Assembly: GCA_037446395.1 (NCBI GenBank) | Contig: JBBIIP010000014.1 | Span: 6,296-70,295, forward strand | Reading direction: 5' to 3' | Length of the DNA stretch: 64,000 bases | Source: JAAYJT01 sp037446395 | GTDB lineage: Bacteria > Bacteroidota > Bacteroidia > Bacteroidales > JAAYJT01 | Shown: positions 34,248-43,866 of the stretch, in pieces | How the letters are laid out: every line of letters begins with the position of its first letter | Numbering within the stretch: position 1 is the first letter of the stretch | Notes under the pieces: generated by a model | Seen by the model: only the letters and a program-made list of their open reading frames with translations | The model's database searches: none | What the model was told of the DNA's origin: nothing | Translations under genes and position numbers: made by a program

Positions 34248-35882
34248 TTAATTCGGTAAATTACTTGCAGGTTGTTTTTCACTGTAAATCACAATGTCAT
34301 TAATGCGTATTTCATACTCTGGTTTTGGATTAAGCCACTTTAAAGTAACATTATGCGGGCCTTCGGCTAGCTGGTATTTCCATGCTGGTTCAAGCCGGCG
34401 CGAAGTGTTTTTCATGGGCAGTTTTATTTTCTCATCAAGTACTCCATCAATATACATTTCCAGATTTGCCACATAATCATCAGTAAGTTCAGCTAAACCA
34501 AATACCTCGCTGCCAACTCTTCTGGACACACGATCGATGTATTCTTTGTCGATTTTTGAAATTTTAACCAGGTTTCCGTAAAAAATAAACCCGTTGCCAT
34601 AGAAATCATAGGAAAGCTCATCATTAAACGATTTGTCGAACCGATCGCGAAAAGTTGGATATGTGAATTCGAAATTTTGCTCATATGAAACAGGTACAGG
34701 TGCTTCGAAAGGGATGATGATTTCTTCTGAAACAATGCTTCCACCATTTTGTTCTATGATTTGTAAGGCGTGTTTAACGCTCAGTTCATAGGCTTTGCAA
34801 AGCGACATGTTGGTTCCTTCGAAGCTTAACTGTTCGATTTCCTGAAGAGGCGATAGCCAGAATTTCGGGATATTTGAATAGCCGAGCATAACACCTAACA
34901 CACCTCCTACTGTGCCTGGATTGCAATCGGCGTCCTGGCCGCATCGGGTAGTAATTTCAATTGACTTTGTGAAGTCGCCATTGCCATAAAGTAAACCAAG
35001 GGCAACATAAGCAGAATTAATTTTTGCATCAATATTAAATGAAAGGAAACATCCTTTGGGACACCCTACATCCCTGTCCCATTTTTTTTGAAGCTCAAAC
35101 CAGGATGCTTTCCAGTCGTTAGGATATTGTTTGTGCCAATTAATAACGTCAACTATACATTCATTAAATTTAGTGCCTTTTGGAATTGTTTGAATGGCGT
35201 GTTCCACTATATAGTTTACATCGCTTGATACAAAGGCTAGAGAGTATAACGCTGCTACAAAAACACCACCATACCACCCATCGCCGCTGGTCATAATATG
35301 CCCAACACGGTCCGCAATTTCAGAAGCCGTATTGACCATCCCTGGAGCCATCAATCCAATAAAATCGGCTTCAATCTGAAAATCCAAATCATCAGCATGA
35401 GGATTGTTTTTCCAATGCCCAGAGGCGGGAGGCATGATTCCGTTCAGGATATTATAGCGTGATGCTTGGTTTGCATGAGCAAGATGATATGGAGTTTTTG
35501 CCCACCGCAATGCAATAGTATCGGATGGCACGCTAATACCAAATTCTTCTAACACTTCGACAAACTTAAGATCGGTATAAATATCGTCGAATAATCCGGG
35601 CTTTTTGTCCCACCAGTATTTCACATATCCTTCTCGCCAAGGAATATTTTGATATTCAGGTATGATTGAGCCTTGGTATTTGAATTCAACAGGAGCACCA
35701 AAAACTACCCCAATGGTTTGCCCAGCCCATCCTCCTTTTATTTTATCCTGAAGAATTTCCCTTCTAAGAGTAAGTGTGACGGGGCCTTTGTTTTCAGTTT
35801 TAGCTTTTTCGCTACATGACATATTGATACTGATACCAGCAGCCATCATAGCCATAAACAAACCTTTATGTCTGTAATTCAT
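34248..35882 (-). CDS. Exported ADP-ribosylglycohydrolase-family lipoprotein (copy 2)
   Basis: A 544-aa paralogue of the adjacent gene, sharing long blocks such as GIMPPASGHW, NNPHADD and FQIEADFIGLM. The N-terminus has a signal peptide with lipobox INMSC. Key motifs are KIKGGWAGQTIGVVFG, FDDIYTDLKF and GQDADCNPGTVGG. The C-terminal region again looks like a beta-rich domain ending with a segment (YEIRINDIVIYSE) close to that of copy 1. The gap to copy 1 is only 3 bp, and to the larger third copy 5 bp, so the three are co-transcribed. Tandem duplication is the obvious origin of copies 1 and 2. Confidence 0.8.
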   Translation of the reverse strand: MNYRHKGLFMAMMAAGISINMSCSEKAKTENKGPVTLTLRREILQDKIKGGWAGQTIGVVFGAPVEFKYQGSIIPEYQNIPWREGYVKYWWDKKPGLFDDIYTDLKFVEVLEEFGISVPSDTIALRWAKTPYHLAHANQASRYNILNGIMPPASGHWKNNPHADDLDFQIEADFIGLMAPGMVNTASEIADRVGHIMTSGDGWYGGVFVAALYSLAFVSSDVNYIVEHAIQTIPKGTKFNECIVDVINWHKQYPNDWKASWFELQKKWDRDVGCPKGCFLSFNIDAKINSAYVALGLLYGNGDFTKSIEITTRCGQDADCNPGTVGGVLGVMLGYSNIPKFWLSPLQEIEQLSFEGTNMSLCKAYELSVKHALQIIEQNGGSIVSEEIIIPFEAPVPVSYEQNFEFTYPTFRDRFDKSFNDELSYDFYGNGFIFYGNLVKISKIDKEYIDRVSRRVGSEVFGLAELTDDYVANLEMYIDGVLDEKIKLPMKNTSRRLEPAWKYQLAEGPHNVTLKWLNPKPEYEIRINDIVIYSEKQPASNLPN

Positions 35883-35887
35883 AGGAG

Positions 35888-37900
35888 TTATTTTACCAGT
35901 TCTGTTTTATAAACACTTAGTTCGGTAATAGAGGTAAAGCCTGATACGGTTTTAGTGTATTTATGCCAATGATCTTGAATCTTCGCATCTCCGATAATTC
36001 TGATAGCTTTTGTTTTTACAGGAGAAAAATCAATTAAGTATTCCACAAAATGAGGTTGATAGATAACCTTTTCTGAAGTTGGCAATGGTGGTTCTATCCT
36101 TGTATTTAAAACTGGCTGCCACTTACCAAATCCATCAAGGTATTGCACATTAAGTGATGTAAACCAGCCTCCGAATTCTTCCATGCCGCCTGTAAAAAAA
36201 GAAATCATGTCAATAGCCTGTTCTTCCCTCCAGAAATAACCATAGTAATCAACTTTGGGGAGGTTAGATTTGGATGCAAGGCTATAAAACATTGAGCCTT
36301 TTCCGTTTGTTTTCCCATCCCGAATCACCTCAACGGTCTTTGCATATAAGGATTTTCCGAACGTATACCAGCAGGAGTCGAGAACGGACTCATTCAGAAC
36401 CCTGATGTTTGTAATGATAGAGTCTGCCTCTGGTGCAATATTTGTATTTCTAACCAGAAGATTATATTCTCTTGTGGCAGTAGTATTAGAGTTATGAATG
36501 TGAATTTTAACCGGAAAATGGCCAGGTTTTTTTGGAGTGCCGAATATCCGCCCGTTATTAAAAATAACCCCTTCAGGTAGTACCCCTTCTATCAGTTTCC
36601 AGTGGTTGTTTGAGTCCGATAAGGGGTTGAAAGAATAATCAAAAGACTTATTCACCTCAATCACTGGAAGTGGTCCGATATAAAATTCTACCGGAGCTTT
36701 GAACGTTGCCTGAGTATTTATGCTCACAACCTTGTGACCATCTTTTCCGCTTACTTTTCCCCCGTGTGCAATAACGAGGTCGAGGCAAACTTTTAAGGTT
36801 TTGTCAATTATTTTGCTGATGCTTTCGTCAGACAAATCATGTCTGGTTATGTTGATATACCTATCATTAAATGGCTTGGTCCAACCCTCCACAGGTAAAT
36901 AAAGTTCCTTTGGGATTCCTTTTAAACCGTGAACAATTCCTAAAAGTCCAGCCAAGGTTGCAGCTTGGTTGTCAGCATCAAACCCCATCGCACAAGATAA
37001 ATCAAGTGTTTTCTGAAAGTCGCCTTTCCCGTAGAGCATGGCAAGTATTGCGCAAGCCCCGTTAAGATTGGCATTCCATATTGTCTTAGTCACATCTGGT
37101 TCTTCTAAATAATATTGCTGTGCCATGACCTTCCATGAGGCTTTCCAGTTGTTTGGATGTTGCTCATGAAGTAAAATCATTTCTCTTACAGTATGTGCAT
37201 ATCGGCTATTGGCAGGTAGCTCCTTAAGTCCGATATCTATTAGTTTTCGGATGTCGTTTTCAAAAAACGCGGCGGCATACATTGCACCATAATGTATAGT
37301 TGGCTCTACTCCCCAATCATCGCTAGTAATGCGGCCTGCCCAATCCGACTTGGCCGATGCATAGCCCACCATACCTGGTGCTGTATAAGCCCATATTTCA
37401 TTTATCAGTTGCGGATCAATTTGATACCAGTGCGGGTTAATTTCTTTTTTCCCCGTAAATGGAGGGGTAAAACCAAAATTCATAAGTCCCAGCGCTGCTC
37501 TGTTTGCGAGCCAAACCCTGTCTCTGACATGATGAGTCCATGCCGCCTTTAGTTGCCCATAGGTGGGTTCGTACCCATACTTTTCCATTTGCAACAGATA
37601 CATATATTCAATATCCGTATCATCGTCGGAAAAAGCGCCATTGTGAAGTTTTAACTTGTCCAGGTTGCGGTTATACCCAAAAGGCCAATTTTCAGGTCCA
37701 GGTGCATTAATATACTTATTTTCATGTGGTAATCCGTATATATTTCCAATAATCTGACCAATCCATGCACCAGCAATTTTGTCTTTTAGTTCATCCATTC
37801 TGATATTGACTAGTTTTTTCCTTATTGCACCATTAACATGGGTTACAATGAGTATCATTAACATCAATAAACCTATGGATATACGTTGGGGTACTCGCAT
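35888..37900 (-). CDS. Exported ADP-ribosylglycohydrolase-family protein with Ig-like and discoidin-like tail
   Basis: A 670-aa protein with a signal peptide (ILIVTHVNGA) and a diverged ARH core (about residues 28-375). Its acidic motif is FSDDDTDIEY, nearer to the classical DDT metal motif than in copies 1 and 2; the late motif is GFDADNQAATLAG. The NPH block is present but reads NPHWYQIDPQ. Residues about 415-500 resemble a putative Ig domain (LPEGVIFNNGRIFGTPKKPG), and the last ~150 residues may be an F5/8-type binding domain. It lies 2 bp downstream of susD. The different architecture suggests it acts on a different linkage or polymer from its paralogues. Confidence 0.76.
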   Translation of the reverse strand: MRVPQRISIGLLMLMILIVTHVNGAIRKKLVNIRMDELKDKIAGAWIGQIIGNIYGLPHENKYINAPGPENWPFGYNRNLDKLKLHNGAFSDDDTDIEYMYLLQMEKYGYEPTYGQLKAAWTHHVRDRVWLANRAALGLMNFGFTPPFTGKKEINPHWYQIDPQLINEIWAYTAPGMVGYASAKSDWAGRITSDDWGVEPTIHYGAMYAAAFFENDIRKLIDIGLKELPANSRYAHTVREMILLHEQHPNNWKASWKVMAQQYYLEEPDVTKTIWNANLNGACAILAMLYGKGDFQKTLDLSCAMGFDADNQAATLAGLLGIVHGLKGIPKELYLPVEGWTKPFNDRYINITRHDLSDESISKIIDKTLKVCLDLVIAHGGKVSGKDGHKVVSINTQATFKAPVEFYIGPLPVIEVNKSFDYSFNPLSDSNNHWKLIEGVLPEGVIFNNGRIFGTPKKPGHFPVKIHIHNSNTTATREYNLLVRNTNIAPEADSIITNIRVLNESVLDSCWYTFGKSLYAKTVEVIRDGKTNGKGSMFYSLASKSNLPKVDYYGYFWREEQAIDMISFFTGGMEEFGGWFTSLNVQYLDGFGKWQPVLNTRIEPPLPTSEKVIYQPHFVEYLIDFSPVKTKAIRIIGDAKIQDHWHKYTKTVSGFTSITELSVYKTELVK

Positions 37901-37902
37901 AA

Positions 37903-39423
37903 CTATATAGGGTTTTGTACCAGGTTAGGATTTACATTGAGTGCTGTTTGAGGAATGGGAAAGAGCTTAGCGTTAGGTCCCGATGTGGGCTTATTCCACC
38001 AGGGAGCGCCCCAAACCCCAAATCTTATCTGGTCTTGACGGCGACGACCTTCCCAAGCAAATTCGCGCCCAAATTCATTTAAGAGTTCAGCCGGTGTTAA
38101 ATCGGAAATAGAATAGGGTGATAAACCTGCTCGGGTCCTTATTTTTCGAAGGTCGGGATCAGCAATTATTTCGCCAGCCCGGCCTAAGCGGTAGAGGGCT
38201 TCCAGCTTTGTGTAAAGCACATCAGCATAACGAAAAAGTACAAAATCATTCTCCATATCCGTAACATAATATTCGAGATTGGGCTGATACTCATATTTTG
38301 CGCAGCGCGCGCCTTCCCAACGCTTTCTTGCCATATAGTTGGCGATGGTTTGGGTATAGATAAACGGTACTTGTACGTTGTTTTCAATGAAAACTATTGG
38401 CTTCCCGCTCTTGTCGTATTGTTGGCCAAACAGAAATGAGTTCTTGCGACGGTCATTTGCCGCGAACAAATCCAGAAATGGAGGCTCAAGCACAAATTCA
38501 TCCCACATTTGTCCTTTAAACTCGAAGGTGGCACGACTTGCGTCATTCAATGTGAGTGTGTACCAATAAAAGCGATCTTTTGTTAAAATGGAGTGATAAG
38601 GGATTACAAAAATATTTTCTTTTGACGACTCGTTTTTGACTCGAAAATTTGCAAAATAGTCGTCCTCAATTTTGTAAGCGTTCATATTGATAACCTCGTT
38701 GCAGGCGTTAACTGCCTGCTCCCACATAGGAGTGCCTATCCATTCGTTGGCGTTTAAATACATCTTTGCCAAAAGTGTACTTGCCATCCCTTTTGTTACT
38801 CTACCGTATGAGGCGGATGTTGGAACTACTTGCAATTTCCCAATGTTGTCCTGAATCTCTTGTATTATAAAGTTGAACAGGAATTGCCTGTTTTTTTGTG
38901 GCGGTAGCTTCTTGTCAGAAAAATCAATTGTAAATGGAACATTCCCCCAGTTATCCAAGGCCCAGTAATAAAATAATGCCCTGAGAATTTTTATTTCAGC
39001 AACAATTTTGTCTTTGCCATCAAAAGCGAGCGGTGATAATTCTGTGGCATATATTACCTCGTTACAGGCACTTATGCCACCAAATACAAACTCCCAGGCA
39101 AGGGTAAGAATTTTGTTTGTAGGGGCTATCTGATGCGTATGTATTTGGTGCCACCTTCCCCCATCCCAAACAAAACCGTCATCGCGGCCCGGAGCAACCA
39201 TCTCATCCGAAGCTATTTCGGTCAGTGTCCATAGACTAAATTCTTCGGGAAAGGGTTGTAATTTTGTATAAGCGCGCCCCGCATTCATAAGTACCTCCTG
39301 CTCGGTCCTGAAAAACTTATCGATCGGAATTCCAGAATAAATTTCTTCGTCCAAATTGGTGCAGGACTGAAACCCCAGCAAAAAAAATCCAATTAATATT
39401 ATGCTAGCCTTGTTCATGATCAT
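37903..39423 (-). CDS. SusD/RagB-family outer-membrane lipoprotein
   Basis: Substrate-binding lid protein of 506 aa. The signal peptide ends with lipobox FQSC and is followed by TNLDEEIYSGIP, a typical mature SusD start. SusD motifs such as EIASDEMVAPGRDDG, EIKILRALFYYWALDNWGNVP, and the C-terminal GREFAWEGRRRQDQIRFG are clear. It pairs with the upstream SusC (18-bp gap) to capture and import ligand. The ligand cannot be read from sequence; neighbours suggest a ribosyl compound rather than a glycan. Confidence 0.95.
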   Translation of the reverse strand: MIMNKASIILIGFFLLGFQSCTNLDEEIYSGIPIDKFFRTEQEVLMNAGRAYTKLQPFPEEFSLWTLTEIASDEMVAPGRDDGFVWDGGRWHQIHTHQIAPTNKILTLAWEFVFGGISACNEVIYATELSPLAFDGKDKIVAEIKILRALFYYWALDNWGNVPFTIDFSDKKLPPQKNRQFLFNFIIQEIQDNIGKLQVVPTSASYGRVTKGMASTLLAKMYLNANEWIGTPMWEQAVNACNEVINMNAYKIEDDYFANFRVKNESSKENIFVIPYHSILTKDRFYWYTLTLNDASRATFEFKGQMWDEFVLEPPFLDLFAANDRRKNSFLFGQQYDKSGKPIVFIENNVQVPFIYTQTIANYMARKRWEGARCAKYEYQPNLEYYVTDMENDFVLFRYADVLYTKLEALYRLGRAGEIIADPDLRKIRTRAGLSPYSISDLTPAELLNEFGREFAWEGRRRQDQIRFGVWGAPWWNKPTSGPNAKLFPIPQTALNVNPNLVQNPI

Positions 39424-39441
39424 TTGCTGTTTGATTCTTAA

Positions 39442-42399
39442 TTATAACGTCATGTTAATTCCAATAGTGATCGAAGTGGTTCTTGGGTAATATGAGAGCG
39501 GATCAATGCCCGGTGTTAATCCGCTAAGATTCACCTCAGGATCCAATCCCTGGTATTTTGTGATGGTAAAAACATTTTGAGCATTGAGAGTTAATCGAAA
39601 ATTAGAAATATATGGCAGAGAAACAGGCAGATGGTAATTGATTGCGATATTGTCAAGTTTCAGAAATGTTGCGTCTTCTACATATTTGGATGAATAAATT
39701 GCGTTGCCAATGAATCTTGGATTTTCATACTGAGAATACACAATGTTGCGTGTGCCTATGTTTTGCCAGTTTTCGAAGTACAGGCGATAAAGATTTAATA
39801 CTTTTCCACCAATTTGAGTACGAAAGGCAAGATTTGCTTCCCAGTTTTTATAACTGAAAGAATTTCCCCATCCCATGGAGAGTATGGGGTAGGCGTTCCC
39901 CATGACCTCCCATTTTTCAGGGTCTACCTTGCCAATAGGGTTTGCATTTTTAAATTTATCAAACCCACTGTCGTCAACTTTCAGCCAAACTGGGCCAAAA
40001 AAATTGCCAAGGCTTTGTCCTTCTTGTATTCGTTGGGAGTTTTGGGGTATGGCTCCGCCAATCCAACCGATATCAATATATTTATTTGTAAATTCTTCAT
40101 TTGAAAATTTTATAAGTTTATTGCGATTAGCGCTAATTGTGAAGTGGGTGTTCCAGATAAACTCACTTTTCTTAACTGCCAACCAGTTTAGTCCTAACTC
40201 TAACCCGGTATTTCTAATGGCCCCCACATTTGTGAACAGTTCCTTAAAAAGATAAGGAGGTACGGCTACATTGTAAGTATACAGCAAATCGGTGCTGGTT
40301 CTGAAGTAATAGTCGAATGAACCGCTAAGTTTATTATTAATGAAAGAAAAATCAAACCCGGCATTAAACTCTTTTTTCTTTTCCCACTTTAGGTCTGGAT
40401 TTGGGTTTGAAACCGGCTGATATGTGTTTATCCAGGCTCCGTTGTAGAAGAATTTTCCTGCTCTTCCCATCAGTACCAATGATTTATAATTTGCAAAATC
40501 CTGATTTCCAGTAACGCCATAGCCTAGCCGTAATTTCAATTCATTCACCCAACTCAAATCGTTCATAAAACCTTCCTGGCTAATACGCCAACCGATACTT
40601 ATTGCTGGAAATGATCCCCATTTGTTGTTTTTTCCAAACCTTGATGAGCCTTCTCGTCTGAGCGAAAGTGACAACAGGTATTTTCCATTATAGTTGTACG
40701 TGGCACGTCCGAAAAAGGCGATCAGCTTGCTGGACTCTCTCCATGAACTCATTGTGGCCCGACCTTCTGTTAGTGCAGTACCTGCTCCAATATTGAATGG
40801 CCCATAAATATCCGTGTCGAATCCGGAGTTTGACAATGCATTGTTGTAGAAATTTGATTCCAGGAATGAATAACCGCCAACAGCTTGAATGTTATGATGG
40901 TGGCGCGTTAGCGAATAGTTTATTGTGCTCTCATATTGGAGGTTCTGACTCGACCCGTTGCTGATATCAGCCACTCCATTACTGCCTATTCTGGTTGGAT
41001 AATACTTGGTCCTGTACCCTGTGTTTTCCCAGGAAGATTGTTCGAACGAAAGAAAGTTAACAATGGTCAATGCATCAAAAAGCCTTAATGATGCTCTGAA
41101 ATTTGGCGAAACATCATTGGTTTTTCCATTTCGCTGCCTTTCTTTGAGCATCGCTACTGGATTATAATATTCAATACCCGGGAGTGATGAATAACCTCCG
41201 TATGTAAGATTGGAAGCATCGTAAATCGGTTGTGTTGGATTTTGGATAAATGCCTGGTAAAAAAGGTCATAATTGGCTGGCTGATACTGTCTTAGTCCGA
41301 CGATTAAATTAAAGTCGAGCTCCAGATGGTTGTCAAAAGCGTTTTGCTTGATGTTCGTTTTAAATAAATATCTGTTGTATTCATTGTCTTTCAATAGGCC
41401 CAGGCTTTGCTCGGTGCTTATATTGGTCCGGTGAAAAAACGTTTCCGAACCACCTGATAACGCAAGATTATGTCTTTGGCTCAATGGAAGTGTCCTGGTT
41501 ATTTCTTTAAACCAATCTGTTTTGGCACTATAGATTGATCCGGCTTTATCTGGAGCATACTTTTCAATTGCCGTTTTAAATTCATCAGCGCTGAGCGTTC
41601 GCACTCCTCGAGGAGCAATTTGACCGGTCAGATGTGATGAGTATTCAACCAATGGCTTTCCTTGCTTTGCTCTTTTTGTGGTAATTATTATCACTCCATT
41701 TGTGCCACGTGTTCCGTATATCGCTGCTGCTGAGCCATCTTTGAGAACATCCACGGAAAGTACTTCATTAAAGTTCACATTTCTAATGTCCGCTCCTGCT
41801 ACCCCATCAATAATAACCAGTGGCCCTTGTCCCGAAGTAAGTGTATTGGTTCCTCGCAAAATTATTTCGTATCCTGCCTGTGGATCACTGCCACTTGGCT
41901 TCCTGATGGATAATCCTGCAATCTTACCTTGAATGAGCCCAATTGCATCTGAAAAAACTCCCCTGTTAAATTCTTCTGGCTTTACAGACGCAATGGAGCC
42001 AGTGACTTCTTTTTTTATTGTAGAGCCATATCCGATGACTACCAACTCGTTCAGGCTTTTGGTTGATTCTGTCATTTGAACATTGATAGTGGATTGATTG
42101 CCCACAACCACTTCAATCGGATAATAGCCGAGATATGAAAAAACAAGTATCGAATTTTTAGGTACATTTATCGAATATTCACCATTTGAATTGCTAACTG
42201 TTCCTTTTTGAGTTCCTTTCAAATATACGTTCGCACCCGGTAATGTTGTGTTTTTGCCAGCATCTTTTATAACTCCGCTGATGAGCCTGTTTTCTTCTTG
42301 TTGGGCATAAGTTTCAATATTTAAAACAAAAAATAAAGCATAAACCAGACGGCCCGCCAAGCGGAAGTATTTATTCGGTTGATTTAATGGCTGTTTCAT
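39442..42399 (-). CDS. SusC/RagA-family TonB-dependent outer-membrane transporter
   Basis: TonB-linked beta-barrel of 985 aa from ATG 42399 (an upstream Met at 42429 would overlap the ribokinase gene end and is less likely). The signal peptide ends near IETYAQ. A carboxypeptidase-D-regulatory-like domain follows (about residues 38-110), then the SusC signature LNELVVIGYGS (the usual TonB-box-like region), the plug (DGSAAAIYGTRGTNGVIIITT) and the barrel, ending in ITIGINMTL. There is no STN domain, so sigma/anti-sigma control through this protein is not expected. It forms the import channel with SusD downstream. Confidence 0.95.
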   Translation of the reverse strand: MKQPLNQPNKYFRLAGRLVYALFFVLNIETYAQQEENRLISGVIKDAGKNTTLPGANVYLKGTQKGTVSNSNGEYSINVPKNSILVFSYLGYYPIEVVVGNQSTINVQMTESTKSLNELVVIGYGSTIKKEVTGSIASVKPEEFNRGVFSDAIGLIQGKIAGLSIRKPSGSDPQAGYEIILRGTNTLTSGQGPLVIIDGVAGADIRNVNFNEVLSVDVLKDGSAAAIYGTRGTNGVIIITTKRAKQGKPLVEYSSHLTGQIAPRGVRTLSADEFKTAIEKYAPDKAGSIYSAKTDWFKEITRTLPLSQRHNLALSGGSETFFHRTNISTEQSLGLLKDNEYNRYLFKTNIKQNAFDNHLELDFNLIVGLRQYQPANYDLFYQAFIQNPTQPIYDASNLTYGGYSSLPGIEYYNPVAMLKERQRNGKTNDVSPNFRASLRLFDALTIVNFLSFEQSSWENTGYRTKYYPTRIGSNGVADISNGSSQNLQYESTINYSLTRHHHNIQAVGGYSFLESNFYNNALSNSGFDTDIYGPFNIGAGTALTEGRATMSSWRESSKLIAFFGRATYNYNGKYLLSLSLRREGSSRFGKNNKWGSFPAISIGWRISQEGFMNDLSWVNELKLRLGYGVTGNQDFANYKSLVLMGRAGKFFYNGAWINTYQPVSNPNPDLKWEKKKEFNAGFDFSFINNKLSGSFDYYFRTSTDLLYTYNVAVPPYLFKELFTNVGAIRNTGLELGLNWLAVKKSEFIWNTHFTISANRNKLIKFSNEEFTNKYIDIGWIGGAIPQNSQRIQEGQSLGNFFGPVWLKVDDSGFDKFKNANPIGKVDPEKWEVMGNAYPILSMGWGNSFSYKNWEANLAFRTQIGGKVLNLYRLYFENWQNIGTRNIVYSQYENPRFIGNAIYSSKYVEDATFLKLDNIAINYHLPVSLPYISNFRLTLNAQNVFTITKYQGLDPEVNLSGLTPGIDPLSYYPRTTSITIGINMTL

Positions 42400-42415
42400 A
42401 CATTTAATTTTGTGG

Positions 42416-43330
42416 CTAAGAATGATCAAGTAATTCTTTAAAATAAGGTATTGACGATTGTGCCCCCATCCGTGTAACTGTCAGCGCGCAAGCCCTGGTG
42501 GCCATTTTTACAGCATCCAAAATTGACTTGCCTTGTGAAATTCCAACACTTAAGGTGCCACTAAAGGTATCCCCTGCTGCGGTTGTATCAACTGAGGTTA
42601 CTTTTTCTGCTTCCACATGATGATAGTTCCCGTTTTCCTTGATTAAGGATCCAAGCGCTCCGAGTGTAATTATTACATTTTTTGCTCCTTTGGCATGGAT
42701 GACATCTGCTGCCATTTTTGCCTTCTCCAAATCGTCCACTTTAATTCCGGATAAAATTTCCGCCTCACTTTTGTTAGGAGTTATAATAAAAAGGCTTTTT
42801 AAGAGCTTGTCTGACATTGCCCTTGCCGGAGCGGGATTAAGTATCACTTTTATGCTTTTCCTTTTGGCCAGTTCGGCAACATATTCTACGGTTTCAATGG
42901 GTATTTCTAACTGCATTAGTATAATCTCAGCTGATTCAATTTCTGATTTAGCGCTTTCGATATCGGAACAACTTAATGCTGCATTTGCACCTGATGCAAC
43001 CACTATGCAGTTCTCTCCATTGGCATCTACAGTAATCAAGGCAATACCAGAGGGATTCTTGGGGTCAGAGAAGATAAAGTTTGTATTGATGCCCTCTGAG
43101 TTATACAGTTCAACAGATTGTTTTCCAAAAACGTCATTTCCGGTTTTTGAAATAAAACTAACTTTCCCCCCCATCCTGGCAGCTGCCACAGCCTGGTTGG
43201 CGCCTTTACCTCCTGGATTCATAAAAAATGTACCACCGATTACAGTTTCGCCTGGCACAGGTAACCTATCGGCTTTGATTACCATATCGGTGTTGCAACT
43301 TCCTACGATAATGATTTTTTTTTCTGACAT
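42416..43330 (-). CDS. rbsK: Ribokinase
   Basis: PfkB-family kinase of 304 aa that phosphorylates D-ribose to ribose 5-phosphate. Motifs are GSCNTDMV near the start, GGKGANQAVAAARMGG around residues 38-53, and the anion hole with catalytic Asp in TTAAGDTFSGTL near the C-terminus. I place the start at ATG 43330 (MSEKKIIIVG). A TTG at 43381 in frame would add a signal-peptide-like stretch, which is not expected for a cytoplasmic kinase. It is the first gene of the operon, 16 bp upstream of susC, and ties the locus to ribose. Confidence 0.93.
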   Translation of the reverse strand: MSEKKIIIVGSCNTDMVIKADRLPVPGETVIGGTFFMNPGGKGANQAVAAARMGGKVSFISKTGNDVFGKQSVELYNSEGINTNFIFSDPKNPSGIALITVDANGENCIVVASGANAALSCSDIESAKSEIESAEIILMQLEIPIETVEYVAELAKRKSIKVILNPAPARAMSDKLLKSLFIITPNKSEAEILSGIKVDDLEKAKMAADVIHAKGAKNVIITLGALGSLIKENGNYHHVEAEKVTSVDTTAAGDTFSGTLSVGISQGKSILDAVKMATRACALTVTRMGAQSSIPYFKELLDHS

Positions 43331-43383
43331 AGAAGAACAATTAAGTGTAAACAAAAGTAATATTAAGAAGGGAGAGCGCAAAT

Positions 43384-43414
43384 GAAAATTATATTTATTT
43401 TGATAATTACAAAA
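43384..43414 (-). promoter_or_regulatory. Candidate promoter of the ribokinase-SusCD operon
   Basis: The reverse strand has TTTTG (43414-43410), an 18-nt spacer, then TAATTTTC (43391-43384), one mismatch from the -7 consensus. Transcription would start near 43378, leaving a leader of about 50 nt before ATG 43330 and excluding the TTG at 43381 as a start. Confidence 0.35.
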
Positions 43415-43866
43415 ATATATTAATTTTACATGAAATTTATAATATGCAGTATATAAGTAATATATAATGTTTAATTTTGTATTAATATTGAATATTTTGA
43501 TAATTATGAATTTATTTTCTGCAGATATTTTATTAAAAAATGCTGCTATGGGAATTATAAAACCTAAAAAACAACAAATCAGGAAAATTGAAGCATACCA
43601 AAGTTAGATGCACTGATTAACCCAACAGACTAAAAGGCCTATAGAATATTCATATATATATTGTTTCGAAGCTGCATGAAAAATAGATTTATTGAATAAA
43701 TAATGTAAACAGCTCATCCTCAGTTGCATCATAAGTACAGATCACAAAGGTTCTGTTATAAATAACGCAACCAATCATTTGAAAATCAACATACTGCGCT
43801 GACTAGTGAGAACACATTTCTATAATTAAAATCAAAAGAACGTAAATTAAAATCAAAAGAACGTAT
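43415..43866. other. AT-rich divergent region upstream of the ribose-type operon
   Basis: About 450 bp of very AT-rich DNA lie between the operon promoter and the divergent helical-repeat gene. Apart from the tandem repeat at 43824 no gene or RNA is recognised. It is the likely control region for both directions. Confidence 0.5.
43824..43865 (+). repeat. Perfect 21-bp tandem duplication abutting a start codon
   Basis: Two identical, adjacent 21-bp units (43824-43844 and 43845-43865) each contain AATTAAAATCAAAAGAACGT. The second copy ends one base before the ATG at 43867. The repeat could be a slippage duplication, or two protein- or ribosome-related sites. Confidence 0.9.

Noticed and set aside
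43331..43381. N-terminal extension making ribokinase look like a lipoprotein
   Set aside because: A TTG start at 43381 would add a signal-like stretch ending LNCSS, but ribokinase is cytoplasmic, the candidate promoter puts transcription start at about this point, and ATG 43330 gives a standard N-terminus.
42639..43385. Rightward open frame of 248 codons opposite ribokinase
   Set aside because: The ribokinase motifs on the other strand are clear; this frame is a shadow.
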